From NCBI RefSeq assembly GCF_921294215.1, contig NZ_CAKLDM010000004.1:1-64000 (forward strand): a DNA stretch of 64,000 bases. Direction: 5' to 3'. Shown here one piece after another: positions 40,108 to 47,654 of the stretch. The DNA comes from Vibrio marisflavi CECT 7928. GTDB lineage: Bacteria > Pseudomonadota > Gammaproteobacteria > Enterobacterales > Vibrionaceae. The position numbers and the translations under genes are program-made. Numbering within the stretch: the stretch's first letter is position 1; every line of letters starts with the position of its first letter. The notes under the pieces are model-generated. The model saw only the letters and a program-made list of their open reading frames with translations. It searched no databases and was not told the DNA's origin.

Positions 40108-40707
40108 ATGGCAGAACTTGGGCCATCCAATGTAAATGGCAATTTAAACGTAACTAAAGAACTGACAGAAGGAGGTAAACGCGTATACAGCGAAAATCAC
40201 ACAAATTGCCCTGTAGGGGTGCCACTTCCTTGGCCAAGTGATGACGAGCCCAACGGGTTCGCCATCATGAAAGGGCAGGCTTTCGATGTTGAGGCTTACC
40301 CAGCTTTAGCCAAAGCCTATCCAACAGGGATATTGCCCGATTTAAGAGGCATGGCCATTGTAGGCAAAACAGATAACGAGTTAATCCTGGCCTATGAGCC
40401 CGACCAGGTGAAAAGCCACAACCATGATGCCTCTGTGAGTTCGGTAGATATGGGCACAAAAACGACGAACAGTACAGGTGATCATACCCACCCAATTCCT
40501 ATCTATAGTCGTGATAACGCAGGCTATCAGCTGGGTGAATCCGGTGGCTACAACACCGGCAGAATAAAATATCCCGATAATAACGGCACTCACTCGCATA
40601 CCGTCGCTATTGGCTCACACGCTCACACAGTGACAGTTGCAGCCTTTGGTGAAGTGGCGAACACGATTAAGAACATAAAATTTAACTGGATTGTAAGGCT
40701 GGCATAA
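40108..40707 (+). CDS. Short tail fibre/collar protein with His-x-His tip
   Basis: The protein has 199 residues. It begins MAELGPSNVNGNLNVTKELT, a start shared with the fibre remnants at 43476 and the RCC1 fibre at 43880. Residues 35-90 form a phage tail-collar domain (FAIMKGQAFDVEAYPALAKA; LPDLRGMAIVG). Four His-x-His pairs follow (104-106, 126-128, 162-164, 171-173), as in T4 gp12/gp37 tips, where they bind iron ions along a needle. It ends NIKFNWIVRLA, the standard fibre C-terminus. It is a receptor-binding tip. Confidence 0.8.
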   Translation: MAELGPSNVNGNLNVTKELTEGGKRVYSENHTNCPVGVPLPWPSDDEPNGFAIMKGQAFDVEAYPALAKAYPTGILPDLRGMAIVGKTDNELILAYEPDQVKSHNHDASVSSVDMGTKTTNSTGDHTHPIPIYSRDNAGYQLGESGGYNTGRIKYPDNNGTHSHTVAIGSHAHTVTVAAFGEVANTIKNIKFNWIVRLA

Positions 40708-40884
40708 ATGACCAAATTTTACACTGAATCACAAAATGTCAACGTATCTAGAATCAGTCGGGAAGGCTGGTGGCTGGAAAATGGCGTTGAACATGTCGCT
40801 GCAAATACTGCACTCGGTGCAGATTGCACAACAACCATTTATCAACCTTCTAAACCAGGGTTAATAGCGAAATACCAAAAATAA
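40708..40884 (+). pseudogene. 5' part of a fibre-associated gene split by IS element 2
   Basis: A 58-codon frame starts directly after the fibre-tip stop (TAAATG) and reads MTKFYTESQNVNVSRISREG, ending GLIAKYQK. The next bases belong to the IS end region. The matching 3' part is probably the frame at 43089-43349 (a fibre-assembly-chaperone-like module). I infer one original gene interrupted by the IS; a complete small gene is the alternative. Confidence 0.5.
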
Positions 40885-40889
40885 CTGAC

Positions 40890-40919
40890 TCGAACCTAGC
40901 ACAGATGGCAGGTTCGAGC
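40890..40919. terminator. Hairpin beside IS element 2
   Basis: CTCGAACCT and AGGTTCGAG form a 9-bp stem around a 12-base loop. No T tract follows. It lies just outside the subterminal IS hairpin and may be part of the IS end or a terminator for tnpA. Confidence 0.4.
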
Positions 40920-40953
40920 GGATAGCCCCGTCACCTGTGGCGGGGGAGCGAGA

Positions 40954-41358
40954 TTAATGCGGTCTATTTTGTTGTTCTATATATTGTTTGAGAACGTTCA
41001 AAGGCGCACCGCCCACGGAGCCAACAAAATAGCTAGGCGACCAAAGAGCGTTTTTTCTCCATGCCACTTGATTGAGTTCTGGAAAGTGGCGTTTCATCTC
41101 TCTGCTAGTTATCCCTTTCAGCGCGTTCGTTAACTTCGACAGCGATGTTGAGGGATGGTAATTGATTAACAGATGCACATGATCAGACTCGCCGTTGAAC
41201 TCAGATAGTACCGCTTGATGATTCTCGCAAATCTCACTCATCATTCCTTTTAGCTTATCCAAGTGCTCACCAGTGAAAACCTTTCCTCTGTACTTGGTGA
41301 CAAATATCAAATGGGCATGAAGCATGTAAACAACATGCCTACCTTTCCTTAATTCCAT
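40954..41358 (-). CDS. tnpA: TnpA, HUH transposase of IS element 2
   Basis: The 134-residue product has the complete Y1 HUH set: HLIFVTKYRG, GESDHVHLLINYHP and VLKQYIEQQ with the catalytic Tyr. It is divergent from the tnpB operon with 72 bases between the start codons. Confidence 0.92.
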   Translation of the reverse strand: MELRKGRHVVYMLHAHLIFVTKYRGKVFTGEHLDKLKGMMSEICENHQAVLSEFNGESDHVHLLINYHPSTSLSKLTNALKGITSREMKRHFPELNQVAWRKNALWSPSYFVGSVGGAPLNVLKQYIEQQNRPH

Positions 41359-41430
41359 AAATTAGACCTTGACTTAAATGTTTGCCGTATCGTATGTTTA
41401 GCATGACCTAAAGTCAAATAAGACCATGAA

Positions 41431-41703
41431 ATGCCAAGACTAAACAAAGAGCAAAGAATAGCGCGAGATTATGAGCGCTTTTTAGCTCGCGTGAATGAAA
41501 AGCGAAGCGCTGGTTTAGACGTTGTTGCCTACGCATTAGCTAATGGTAAAGCGTACAAGCATCTAACTGATGCCGAGAAATCAGATTACAAAGCCAGAAA
41601 GAAAGCCGTTGCGAAGGCAAAAGCGGAAAAAGAAGCACGTAAGGAACAAATGTTGCTCGATTCTATCGATGCGGAATTTAGAAAAGCCAAGGCGCAGCAA
41701 TGA
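41431..41703 (+). CDS. Accessory ORF upstream of tnpB in IS element 2
   Basis: The 90-residue product is highly charged and helical, starting MPRLNKEQRIARDYERFLAR and ending in a Lys/Glu/Arg/Ala-rich helix (KAVAKAKAEKEARKEQMLLD). Its TGA overlaps the tnpB ATG (ATGA), so both are translated together. IS605-type elements normally carry only tnpA and tnpB. No known domain is evident; it is not the serine recombinase of IS607. A TnpB or omega-RNA partner is a reasonable inference. Confidence 0.65.
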   Translation: MPRLNKEQRIARDYERFLARVNEKRSAGLDVVAYALANGKAYKHLTDAEKSDYKARKKAVAKAKAEKEARKEQMLLDSIDAEFRKAKAQQ

Positions 41704-42953
41704 AAGTCGAAAAAGCCTACAAGTTCAAACTAGAACCAACGCCAGAGCAAGCGGAAAAGCTTTCTCAAATGGCAGGTTGTGGGCGTGTCGTATTTAATGA
41801 CAGCTTAGAGCTAATGCTAAACATTGCTCGCAAGCAATCAGGCATCACCGATAAAAAGGCGCTGTACAAGCATCTTAATGATTTGCCTTACGTCGAACGC
41901 AAGGCGATTGGCAAGCTATTGCCAAATTCAGCGAGCCTCAACAAGCAATTGCCAACATGGAAGAAACAAGACAATCGTCAATGGCTAGGTCAAGCGTTTG
42001 CGCAGTGCCTACAACAACGCCAGCGTGATCTAGTTTCTGCTATTGGTGAATGGATTAAGGGTAAGCGCGGCTTTCCTGTATTCCGCACTCGCAAGCTAGC
42101 GCACCATTCCACAATGAGATTCCCAAACCCTAAATTACAGATTGCCATCGAGCGCAATCACATCAAGCTGCCAAATGGTTTAGGCATGGTTAAGTACCGC
42201 AATAGCCGTGACGTAGTGGGCGAACTTCGCAACGCTACCGTTTCACTAAATGCCGTTGGTGAGTGGCATGTTTCTATCATGTGCCTATTAGATGTTGAGC
42301 TACCAGAGCACGTACAAGGCGAAATGACAGGTATTGATATGGGTATCGCCAAAAACATGACTTTATCAACCGATTGTTGCGGTGATGAGGGTGTTTTTGA
42401 GGGTGTCCATTCATTCAGAGCGCACCAAGAGAAGTTAGCCGTTGAGCAACGAAAGCTATCTCGAAAGGTGTTGGGTTCTGAGAACTGGAAGAAACAAAAG
42501 CAAAAGGTTAGCAAGCTACATCAACGCATAGCGAATATTCGCAGCGACTATCAGCATAAAGCCACATCGGAAATCAGCAAGAACCACGCAATGGTTATCT
42601 GTGAGGCTTTGAAGGTTGCGAACATGAGCAAATCAGCGAAAGGTGATAGCGAAAACCACGGCAAGAACGTAGCCGCCAAATCTGGGCTTAACAAGTCGAT
42701 TCTTGATCAAGGGTGGCACGAACTTCGTCGCCAACTTGAGTACAAGATGAAATGGAAAGGCGGTGTGTACGGTGAAGTGAACCCAAGAAATTCAAGCCGC
42801 GAATGTGCTGAGTGTGGTCACATCGAAAAGGATAACCGCAAAACCCAAGCTGAGTTTATTTGTCAGTCCTGCGGTCATTCCGATAATGCCGATAAAAATG
42901 CCGCCAGAGTGATTCTAATGCGCTATTTGCGCGAGTTAGAACTAGCAGCATAA
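41700..42953 (+). CDS. tnpB: TnpB, RNA-guided endonuclease of IS element 2
   Basis: The protein has 417 residues, with the N-terminal LEPTPEQAEKLSQMAGCGR region, RuvC Asp in TGIDMGIAKNMTLS, Glu in MVICEALKVANM, zinc finger SRECAECGH...CQSCGHSD and final Asp in SDNADKNAA. All catalytic and zinc residues are present. It overlaps an accessory gene. The region from the end of tnpB to the right hairpin should specify its omega RNA. Confidence 0.93.
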   Translation: MKVEKAYKFKLEPTPEQAEKLSQMAGCGRVVFNDSLELMLNIARKQSGITDKKALYKHLNDLPYVERKAIGKLLPNSASLNKQLPTWKKQDNRQWLGQAFAQCLQQRQRDLVSAIGEWIKGKRGFPVFRTRKLAHHSTMRFPNPKLQIAIERNHIKLPNGLGMVKYRNSRDVVGELRNATVSLNAVGEWHVSIMCLLDVELPEHVQGEMTGIDMGIAKNMTLSTDCCGDEGVFEGVHSFRAHQEKLAVEQRKLSRKVLGSENWKKQKQKVSKLHQRIANIRSDYQHKATSEISKNHAMVICEALKVANMSKSAKGDSENHGKNVAAKSGLNKSILDQGWHELRRQLEYKMKWKGGVYGEVNPRNSSRECAECGHIEKDNRKTQAEFICQSCGHSDNADKNAARVILMRYLRELELAA

Positions 42954-43090
42954 CCAATTAATCAGGTTCGGGCAGAGCCGTAGCGTCTGTGAAGTGAATT
43001 GCATTAGCGATCAGCAGCAGAAAGTAGATGATAGAGTGATTTATCATTGCCTGTATTCAGGAATCCCCGTCATTCATGGCGGGGAGCATG
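42954..43090 (+). ncRNA. Predicted omega RNA (right-end RNA) region of TnpB
   Basis: In IS200/IS605 elements the TnpB guide RNA is made from the 3' end of tnpB through the right end, with the guide taken from flanking DNA. Here that interval contains the CCCCG...CGGGG hairpin (43065-43084). Only position and hairpin support this; ends and transcription are not known. Similar reasoning applies to the minus strand around 17640-17700 in element 1. Confidence 0.35.
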
Positions 43091-43349
43091 TCAAGACATA
43101 GAGCGAGAGCGTCCGGTTAAAACAACGACGGAAACAACGTGGCGAGATCAACAACTGTCGCTTGTTCTAAATCGCATTGACCAATACGAAAAGGACCAAA
43201 ATTACCCAGAAGAGTATCGAACCTCACCCATCACCAGTGAAGACGAATTCAACTCTCTTCTTATGGATCGAAAAAAACTTTGTGACTATCCAGAAAGTGT
43301 CGATTTTCCTTTTGGCCAAAGACCGCAGCTGTCAGGCGTAGCAAGCTAA
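43047..43349 (+). pseudogene. 3' part of a tail-fibre assembly-chaperone-like gene
   Basis: The phage-derived part starts at about 43089 and reads TTWRDQQLSLVLNRIDQYEK, then EDEFNSLLMDRKKLCDYPES and ends RPQLSGVAS. The first 14 or so codons of the open frame (MPVFRNPRHSWRG) come from the IS right end. Closely related modules occur at 43660-43856 and, more distantly, in the intact gene at 45827. These look like the small fibre-associated chaperone-type proteins encoded after phage fibres. It probably lost its N-terminus to the IS. Confidence 0.6.
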
Positions 43350-43356
43350 ACAAAAC

Positions 43357-43379
43357 AAAGGCTAAACCCCCAAGCCTTT
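43357..43379 (+). terminator. Hairpin after the chaperone remnant
   Basis: AAAGGCT and AGCCTTT pair around ACCCCCA-type loop, with a weak T-rich tail. It lies eight bases after the stop at 43349. Confidence 0.5.
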
Positions 43380-43400
43380 CTCTCTATTGATTGTCTTTCC

Positions 43401-43411
43401 AATTCCTAATA
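43401..43411 (+). promoter_or_regulatory. ATTCCTAATA leader motif
   Basis: AATTCCTAATACAC matches the copy at 46264 in its AATACAC extension, giving a CTAATA sub-class of the motif. It lies 65 bases before the ATG of the decayed fibre gene at 43476. Confidence 0.45.
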
Positions 43412-43475
43412 CACTCCTTTAAAAACAGTACAAAAGTGAGCATTTTTCGTTAAATGCTAATTAGGGCATGTTCGT

Positions 43476-43856
43476 ATGGCAAATTTAGGCTCAACACGAG
43501 TAAATGGGAATATTGCGTTGATGAAAGATACAACTCAAGCGCTCCAGAAGGTGCAAACGAGATCACGAATGACGACTATCAGGCATTCAGCCAAGAAGCA
43601 CCCGAGGGCAAATCGCCGTCTTACGATAGCACTGCTAAAGCAATGGTTTGGATCGACCAGGTGTTGCCACTTGAAGAGGCTACAGAAAAAGAAACGGCAT
43701 GGCGAAATGATCAGCTGTCTATCGTCCTGAACCGCATTGACCAGTACGGATGATTTCAATTCACTGTTACTAGATAGAAAAAACCTTTGCGACTACCCAG
43801 AGACCGAAGGGTTCCCTTACGGGAAAAGGCCTGAGCTGTCCGGCGTTGCAAGTTAA
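43476..43856 (+). pseudogene. Decayed fibre/chaperone fusion with two frameshifts
   Basis: Three consecutive frames make one protein: MANLGSTRVNGNIALMKDTT (43476 on, related to the fibre starts at 40108 and 43880), then PEGANEITNDDYQAFSQEAP and AWRNDQLSIVLNRIDQYG in a second frame, then DFNSLLLDRKNLCDYPETEG and RPELSGVAS in a third, stopping at 43856. The pieces match the chaperone module at 43089-43349. At least two indels and an internal deletion are needed. It is a remnant of a fibre-chaperone cassette. Confidence 0.7.
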
Positions 43857-43879
43857 CCAACCCAAAATGGAGACGAACG

Positions 43880-45802
43880 ATGGCAAAGCTAGGTTCCTCA
43901 AGCGTCCAAGGTAACTTGGAAGTCACACAAAAAATATCAGAGCAAGGAAAGCGCGTATTTTCACCCAACAACCGAAATATAAGCGACTCAGTATCCAGTA
44001 CGTCGTCGACAGTATACGCGTCATCGTCAGCTGTACATCAAGCCTACAACCTGGCGGCTTCAAAAATGACACAAAGCACTGCAGATAGCCGTTATTTAGC
44101 TATCGGTGGCAAAGCAAAAGATAGTAGCGCATTAAACGGAGCATCGGACTCTACCACTGGTGGAGCCAATACCATCGTCAAACGTGATAGCAATGGCGAT
44201 AGCACTAGTCGGCTATTCCGTAGTACCTACCAAAACCAACAAACGATGAGTGGTGGCCTTGTCTATCGCGTGAGTGAGTCAGACAATTATCTTCGTATTT
44301 GTGACCAGCCAAGCGCTGTTCGCAATTGGCTGTCAACGTACAGTAAAGGCGAATCTGACAATACATATGCGCGTAAAGATGACGTAGACGATGGCGTGGG
44401 CGTTTTTCGAATAGATGATATTTCTGGAAGCAATAAGGGTGCCTTTAAAACGGCTATAGTCAGGCTCAGAGATGGGCGCTTAGCTGTTCGTGGGGAGCAA
44501 GGTAATGATACCACTGAAAATAGCTTCGGGACCGGTCAAGAGCGACATATCAATGCGAGTGCTATGTCTGAGATAGTCCCTTTGCCTAGATTGAACTGGG
44601 TAAACTACGGCATATCAGGAAATATTGGGTATGCTCTCAGTGATACGGGTGATCTTTGGACCTGGGGCGGCAATGCTAGAAGTGGGCCAGGGATACCGTC
44701 GCCATATTGGACCAGTACACCGAAACTATTACGCACAGGGGTAGCGGAATTCATCCCGCCAAAAATCATAGGATATGGAACGTATGAAACGACCTTCATC
44801 TTTAGGTTGGAAGGTAGCAACAAATATATGTGTTGGGGTGAGAACAATTTCTCCATTGGTCGTCAAACAGGCAGTGTCGATTGGATTTATGAGCCTATTG
44901 AGTGGAGCCCACCACCAGGCAAAGCATACGAACAGTGCCAAGAGATCCACCTCGTTGCAGGCATCTATTCATGGATTATTTGGATAGGTAATGATGGCGA
45001 CCATTATGCAATTGGCTGTAATCATCATGGGCAGTTTGGCATCGGAAACACTACCAACACTACCCAATGGGTCGAGCTGCCATGGCTGAAAGGAAAGACT
45101 GTAAAGAAAGTCTTATCAGGCAATGGATACAACAATGATACGGCCAATGCTAATAACTGCTGGAATGTGTTTGTGATTGATAATGATGGCTGGTTTGCGG
45201 GATACAACGGGTATGGGTTAGGGGGAGCTCTCGAAAATGTGAAGACCACCTATTCAACCGCAAGGCTGCAATGGCCAGGCATTCTTGATATACATGCTAT
45301 ACAGGGTGGCGCAGGAACATTCTATATTCGCTATAGCGATGGGAAGTGGGTTTCAGCTGGACACTCATCGGAAGGTCAGGGAGGGAACTTGAATGAGCTC
45401 AACTTCACCGACTGGGATTTAGGTACCTCTGATGACTATGAGGTGTTCACCAGCGCACCACCATCATCCTATCAATATTATACAGACACGTTTTTCGTAA
45501 AACGTCTCAGTGATGGTACTGATGAGCTCTATACACTTGGCGCTAATCGCCAAGGTGCCGGCGGCGTTTCATTTGATGAAAACCGCCCAAGTGCAGGCGG
45601 TATGCTCCAGGTTATGCATCCATTTACCTCAAGAATAAAAGACATTGCACAGTTTGGCATCGGTGGTGCAAGCACCACCCAAATTCTCCTAGAAAACGGT
45701 GAACTATGGGGCGCAGGTCATGGGGACCACTATTTGTTGGGTGGCATGTTTAGGGGCAGGCTAACCCAATACGACTCCAATGTTTTCATTCGATTATTTT
45801 AG
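43880..45802 (+). CDS. Tail fibre with C-terminal RCC1-type beta-propeller
   Basis: The protein has 640 residues. The first 230 are a fibre shaft (MAKLGSSSVQGNLEVTQKIS; KMTQSTADSRYLAIGGKAKD; YSKGESDNTYARKDDV). Residues about 245-640 contain about seven RCC1-like blades, each with a hydrophobic strand, D-G-x-(L/W) and W/A-G-x-N/G turn: GDLWTWGGNARSG, KYMCWGENNFSIG, HYAIGCNHHGQFG, GWFAGYNGYGLGG, KWVSAGHSSEGQGG, ELYTLGANRQGAGG, ELWGAGHGDHYLLGG. A propeller at a fibre tip would serve as receptor-binding head. It replaces the His-x-His tip used by the protein at 40108. Confidence 0.8.
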   Translation: MAKLGSSSVQGNLEVTQKISEQGKRVFSPNNRNISDSVSSTSSTVYASSSAVHQAYNLAASKMTQSTADSRYLAIGGKAKDSSALNGASDSTTGGANTIVKRDSNGDSTSRLFRSTYQNQQTMSGGLVYRVSESDNYLRICDQPSAVRNWLSTYSKGESDNTYARKDDVDDGVGVFRIDDISGSNKGAFKTAIVRLRDGRLAVRGEQGNDTTENSFGTGQERHINASAMSEIVPLPRLNWVNYGISGNIGYALSDTGDLWTWGGNARSGPGIPSPYWTSTPKLLRTGVAEFIPPKIIGYGTYETTFIFRLEGSNKYMCWGENNFSIGRQTGSVDWIYEPIEWSPPPGKAYEQCQEIHLVAGIYSWIIWIGNDGDHYAIGCNHHGQFGIGNTTNTTQWVELPWLKGKTVKKVLSGNGYNNDTANANNCWNVFVIDNDGWFAGYNGYGLGGALENVKTTYSTARLQWPGILDIHAIQGGAGTFYIRYSDGKWVSAGHSSEGQGGNLNELNFTDWDLGTSDDYEVFTSAPPSSYQYYTDTFFVKRLSDGTDELYTLGANRQGAGGVSFDENRPSAGGMLQVMHPFTSRIKDIAQFGIGGASTTQILLENGELWGAGHGDHYLLGGMFRGRLTQYDSNVFIRLF

Positions 45803-45826
45803 CAGTCGTAGATAAGGATAATTAGC

Positions 45827-46171
45827 ATGTATAGCAAAACCCCCGTCGAAGAAAACCTCTGGGTGTCGGTGCGTCTAACTGCATTAGAAGAGCTGTTGCC
45901 TAGAGTCCAGACTGATCAGGCGATCCCAGACGAATACTCAGAATTAAGAACCACTTCTTATACGGAAAGTGAATATTATGGATTGCTCATGGACCGGAAA
46001 ATCCTCATTGAGTACACCGAAGATGCTGAATTCCCAGCGTGTGAAAGGCCACCTATATCCCAGCCATTAGAGGACGTAGTAAGTACGATGGAGAATAAAC
46101 CGGTATCACTATGTTCAGACTGGGTGCAGTCGATATGTCAGAACGCCGGCAATCAATTAGTCACGACCTAG
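45827..46171 (+). CDS. Small fibre-associated (assembly chaperone-like) protein
   Basis: The 114-residue product contains NLWVSVRLTALEELLPRVQT and TESEYYGLLMDRKILIEYTE followed by ERPPISQPLEDVV, the same layout as the decayed modules at 43089 and 43660 (W-R-x-x-Q-L...L-L-x-D-R-K-x-L-x-x-Y-x-E...RP). It follows the RCC1 fibre by 24 bases. It is the only intact copy in the window. A fibre-folding chaperone or trimer-capping role is inferred. Confidence 0.6.
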   Translation: MYSKTPVEENLWVSVRLTALEELLPRVQTDQAIPDEYSELRTTSYTESEYYGLLMDRKILIEYTEDAEFPACERPPISQPLEDVVSTMENKPVSLCSDWVQSICQNAGNQLVTT

Positions 46172-46191
46172 ATTCAATACACCAACCTTGA

Positions 46192-46218
46192 GGGCTCACA
46201 CTTTTGAGCCCTTTTTTT
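46192..46218 (+). terminator. Rho-independent terminator after the fibre region
   Basis: GGGCTCA (46192-46198) pairs with TGAGCCC (46205-46211), followed by seven T. It ends the fibre transcript. Confidence 0.85.
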
Positions 46219-46263
46219 ATGCCTTAGAAATCATGTAACGCTCAACTATTGAGTGATTCATTC

Positions 46264-46274
46264 CATTCCTAATA
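46264..46274 (+). promoter_or_regulatory. ATTCCTAATA leader motif of the cargo operon
   Basis: CATTCCTAATACAC lies 35 bases before the LydA-like holin gene, just after a terminator. It would start the holin and Dar-like cargo operon. Confidence 0.5.
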
Positions 46275-46308
46275 CACTATCTCGGAATACAAACAAAAGG
46301 GGCTAATA

Positions 46309-46617
46309 ATGCCAACACTGTTACACGGAGAACTGTTCGTATATGCCGTGATTGGCTTCGCAATACTAAGCGGGGTTGGAACCTTCTTAAACCGCAAGCG
46401 TGAGGGCCAGATCAAGGGCGGCTTTGTGGACTTTTTGACAGAGGTCGTGCTGGCGCTAGTGGTAGGAATTTCGGTTGCATGCGTGGCTGACAGCTGGGAC
46501 GTAGAGAGAGGTGTTACCTGTGCTGCAGTCTTAGTTCTGTCAAACAACGGGGCTGAGTCATTAGTCAGTATACGCAAGATAGTCATCAATCAATTACGTA
46601 AATTATTTCAATCATGA
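46309..46617 (+). CDS. LydA-like holin
   Basis: The 102-residue product has three hydrophobic segments: residues about 8-26 (LFVYAVIGFAILSGVGTFL), 42-62 (FLTEVVLALVVGISVACVAD) and 68-85 (VTCAAVLVLSNNGAESLV). A charged loop KREGQIKGGFVDF between the first two matches the superfamily III LydA pattern. The start follows AAAAGGGG. Two holins (here and 21559) in one phage recall P1, which has a main holin and LydA. Confidence 0.7.
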   Translation: MPTLLHGELFVYAVIGFAILSGVGTFLNRKREGQIKGGFVDFLTEVVLALVVGISVACVADSWDVERGVTCAAVLVLSNNGAESLVSIRKIVINQLRKLFQS

Positions 46618-46627
46618 GGACAGAAAA

Positions 46628-47044
46628 ATGGGGAGTGAGTTAGCTGTAGTTGTAGTTGCTCTATTTGACCGGTTTGTGCTGCGTCGTAACGCGGTCAAAA
46701 TCGTCAATATTTCAAAAATGAAAGATAGCGAGTTAGTTCGGTTTTCTCTTGGGTTTAAATCCAGTCAAGCCATCACTAGCGGTACCGTTACGTACAGTCT
46801 CAGAAACAAAAAGCGACCTGTAGCCATCGTTTCAAAAAGCCGTCCACTCGACTTTTCAAAGTCTGGCTTGAACTTGGAATATCTCACGTTCAGCCGAGAA
46901 AAGCTGGAGAAAGAGGCGGGTGAGCATTTAGAAGGTACTTGGGTGCTCGATGTCAAAATCGAACGTTCATGCTCTCGCCTAAATCCGCTCTACAAAATAT
47001 TTCCTACCGTCGCCAGGCATCAAGAGGAATTTCACATTGAGTAA
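46628..47044 (+). CDS. Hypothetical protein after the LydA-like holin (138 aa)
   Basis: It starts MGSELAVVVVALFDRFVLRR, with a hydrophobic N-terminus of about 13 residues that is too short for a certain membrane span, followed by a basic soluble domain (SFSLGFKSSQAITSGTVTYS; LNLEYLTFSREKLEKEAGEH). In P1 an anti-holin (LydB) is encoded beside LydA; position would allow this here, but no sequence similarity can be claimed. Its end overlaps the next gene by eight bases. Confidence 0.55.
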   Translation: MGSELAVVVVALFDRFVLRRNAVKIVNISKMKDSELVRFSLGFKSSQAITSGTVTYSLRNKKRPVAIVSKSRPLDFSKSGLNLEYLTFSREKLEKEAGEHLEGTWVLDVKIERSCSRLNPLYKIFPTVARHQEEFHIE

Positions 47045-47654
47045 TTTTGCCAAAAAGAACAATCACGACATTGTGGTTGTTGATTTTGATAACGTCACAG
47101 AAAAGGGGCTCAAAAAGCTGATATCAGCACTTAAATCAGCTGGTGCTCCGGTAACTGACGTTGAAGCGTCAAACAAAAAGGTCAGAAAAGACAGCCTATT
47201 TGTTAAGAAAGCCAAGCTGCACTTTGAGAACGGTCAAGCCATGACTCTGTTTATTGGGGACCAGGGCGACATCTACCAAATGACACTCAACTCAACCAAG
47301 CAGCCTATCCCTAGCGTTAAGAATGAACGGCAGCTTGCTAAAGAAATGGCTAAGCTTCTCGATCGCAATCAGGCCAAATTCGATAAGGCCCAGGCACGCA
47401 AAGCGAAAAAGGCTATCGCTAAAGACACGTCAGACAACAAGCCGGCTTCTAGGTCCGTGGCCAAGCGACTTGAGGAAGCAAAAACCACTCTCAAAGATGT
47501 ACAAGCCGATCACACTGACACTCAATCCACTCTCACAAAGACGAAGAAACAGCTAACCGATAGCCAGGCTCGAATTAGTGAGCTTCAAGCTGAGCTAGCT
47601 ACTGAGACTGCAGAAACCAAAGAGCTAGAAAAGCAACTGGAGGAACTTCAATAA
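47037..47654 (+). CDS. DarA-N-like internal head protein, short form
   Basis: The start is TTG 47037, with AGAGGA about nine bases before it. The product has 205 residues: a DarA-N-like alpha/beta domain (residues about 10-110: NHDIVVVDFDNVTEKGLKKL; LHFENGQAMTLFIGDQGD; LAKEMAKLLDRNQAKFDKAQ) and a coiled-coil tail ending LEKQLEELQ. A second, larger copy of the domain follows in the next gene. DarA of P1 is packaged in the head and protects injected DNA against type I restriction. Its TAATG overlaps the next ATG. Confidence 0.6.
   Translation: MSNFAKKNNHDIVVVDFDNVTEKGLKKLISALKSAGAPVTDVEASNKKVRKDSLFVKKAKLHFENGQAMTLFIGDQGDIYQMTLNSTKQPIPSVKNERQLAKEMAKLLDRNQAKFDKAQARKAKKAIAKDTSDNKPASRSVAKRLEEAKTTLKDVQADHTDTQSTLTKTKKQLTDSQARISELQAELATETAETKELEKQLEELQ

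Larger units (their letters stand above)
40926..43084. mobile_element. IS200/IS605-family element 2
   Basis: Divergent tnpA (minus) and a two-gene tnpB operon (plus) lie between near-identical subterminal hairpins CCCCGTCACCTGTGGCGGGG (40926-40945) and CCCCGTCATTCATGGCGGGG (43065-43084). True ends are probably within 40 bases outside these. The hairpin type differs from that of element 1, and the TnpA proteins are only moderately similar, so the two elements are separate acquisitions. It interrupts a tail-fibre chaperone-like gene. Confidence 0.82.

Noticed and set aside
43454..43753. 99-codon frame taken as an independent gene
   Set aside because: Its first 30 codons are the wrong frame of a fibre start; only the rest is real, so it is part of the frameshifted pseudogene 43476-43856.
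46628..47044. Assignment as LydB anti-holin
   Set aside because: Only position beside the LydA-like gene supports it; no sequence similarity could be recognised, so no symbol was given.
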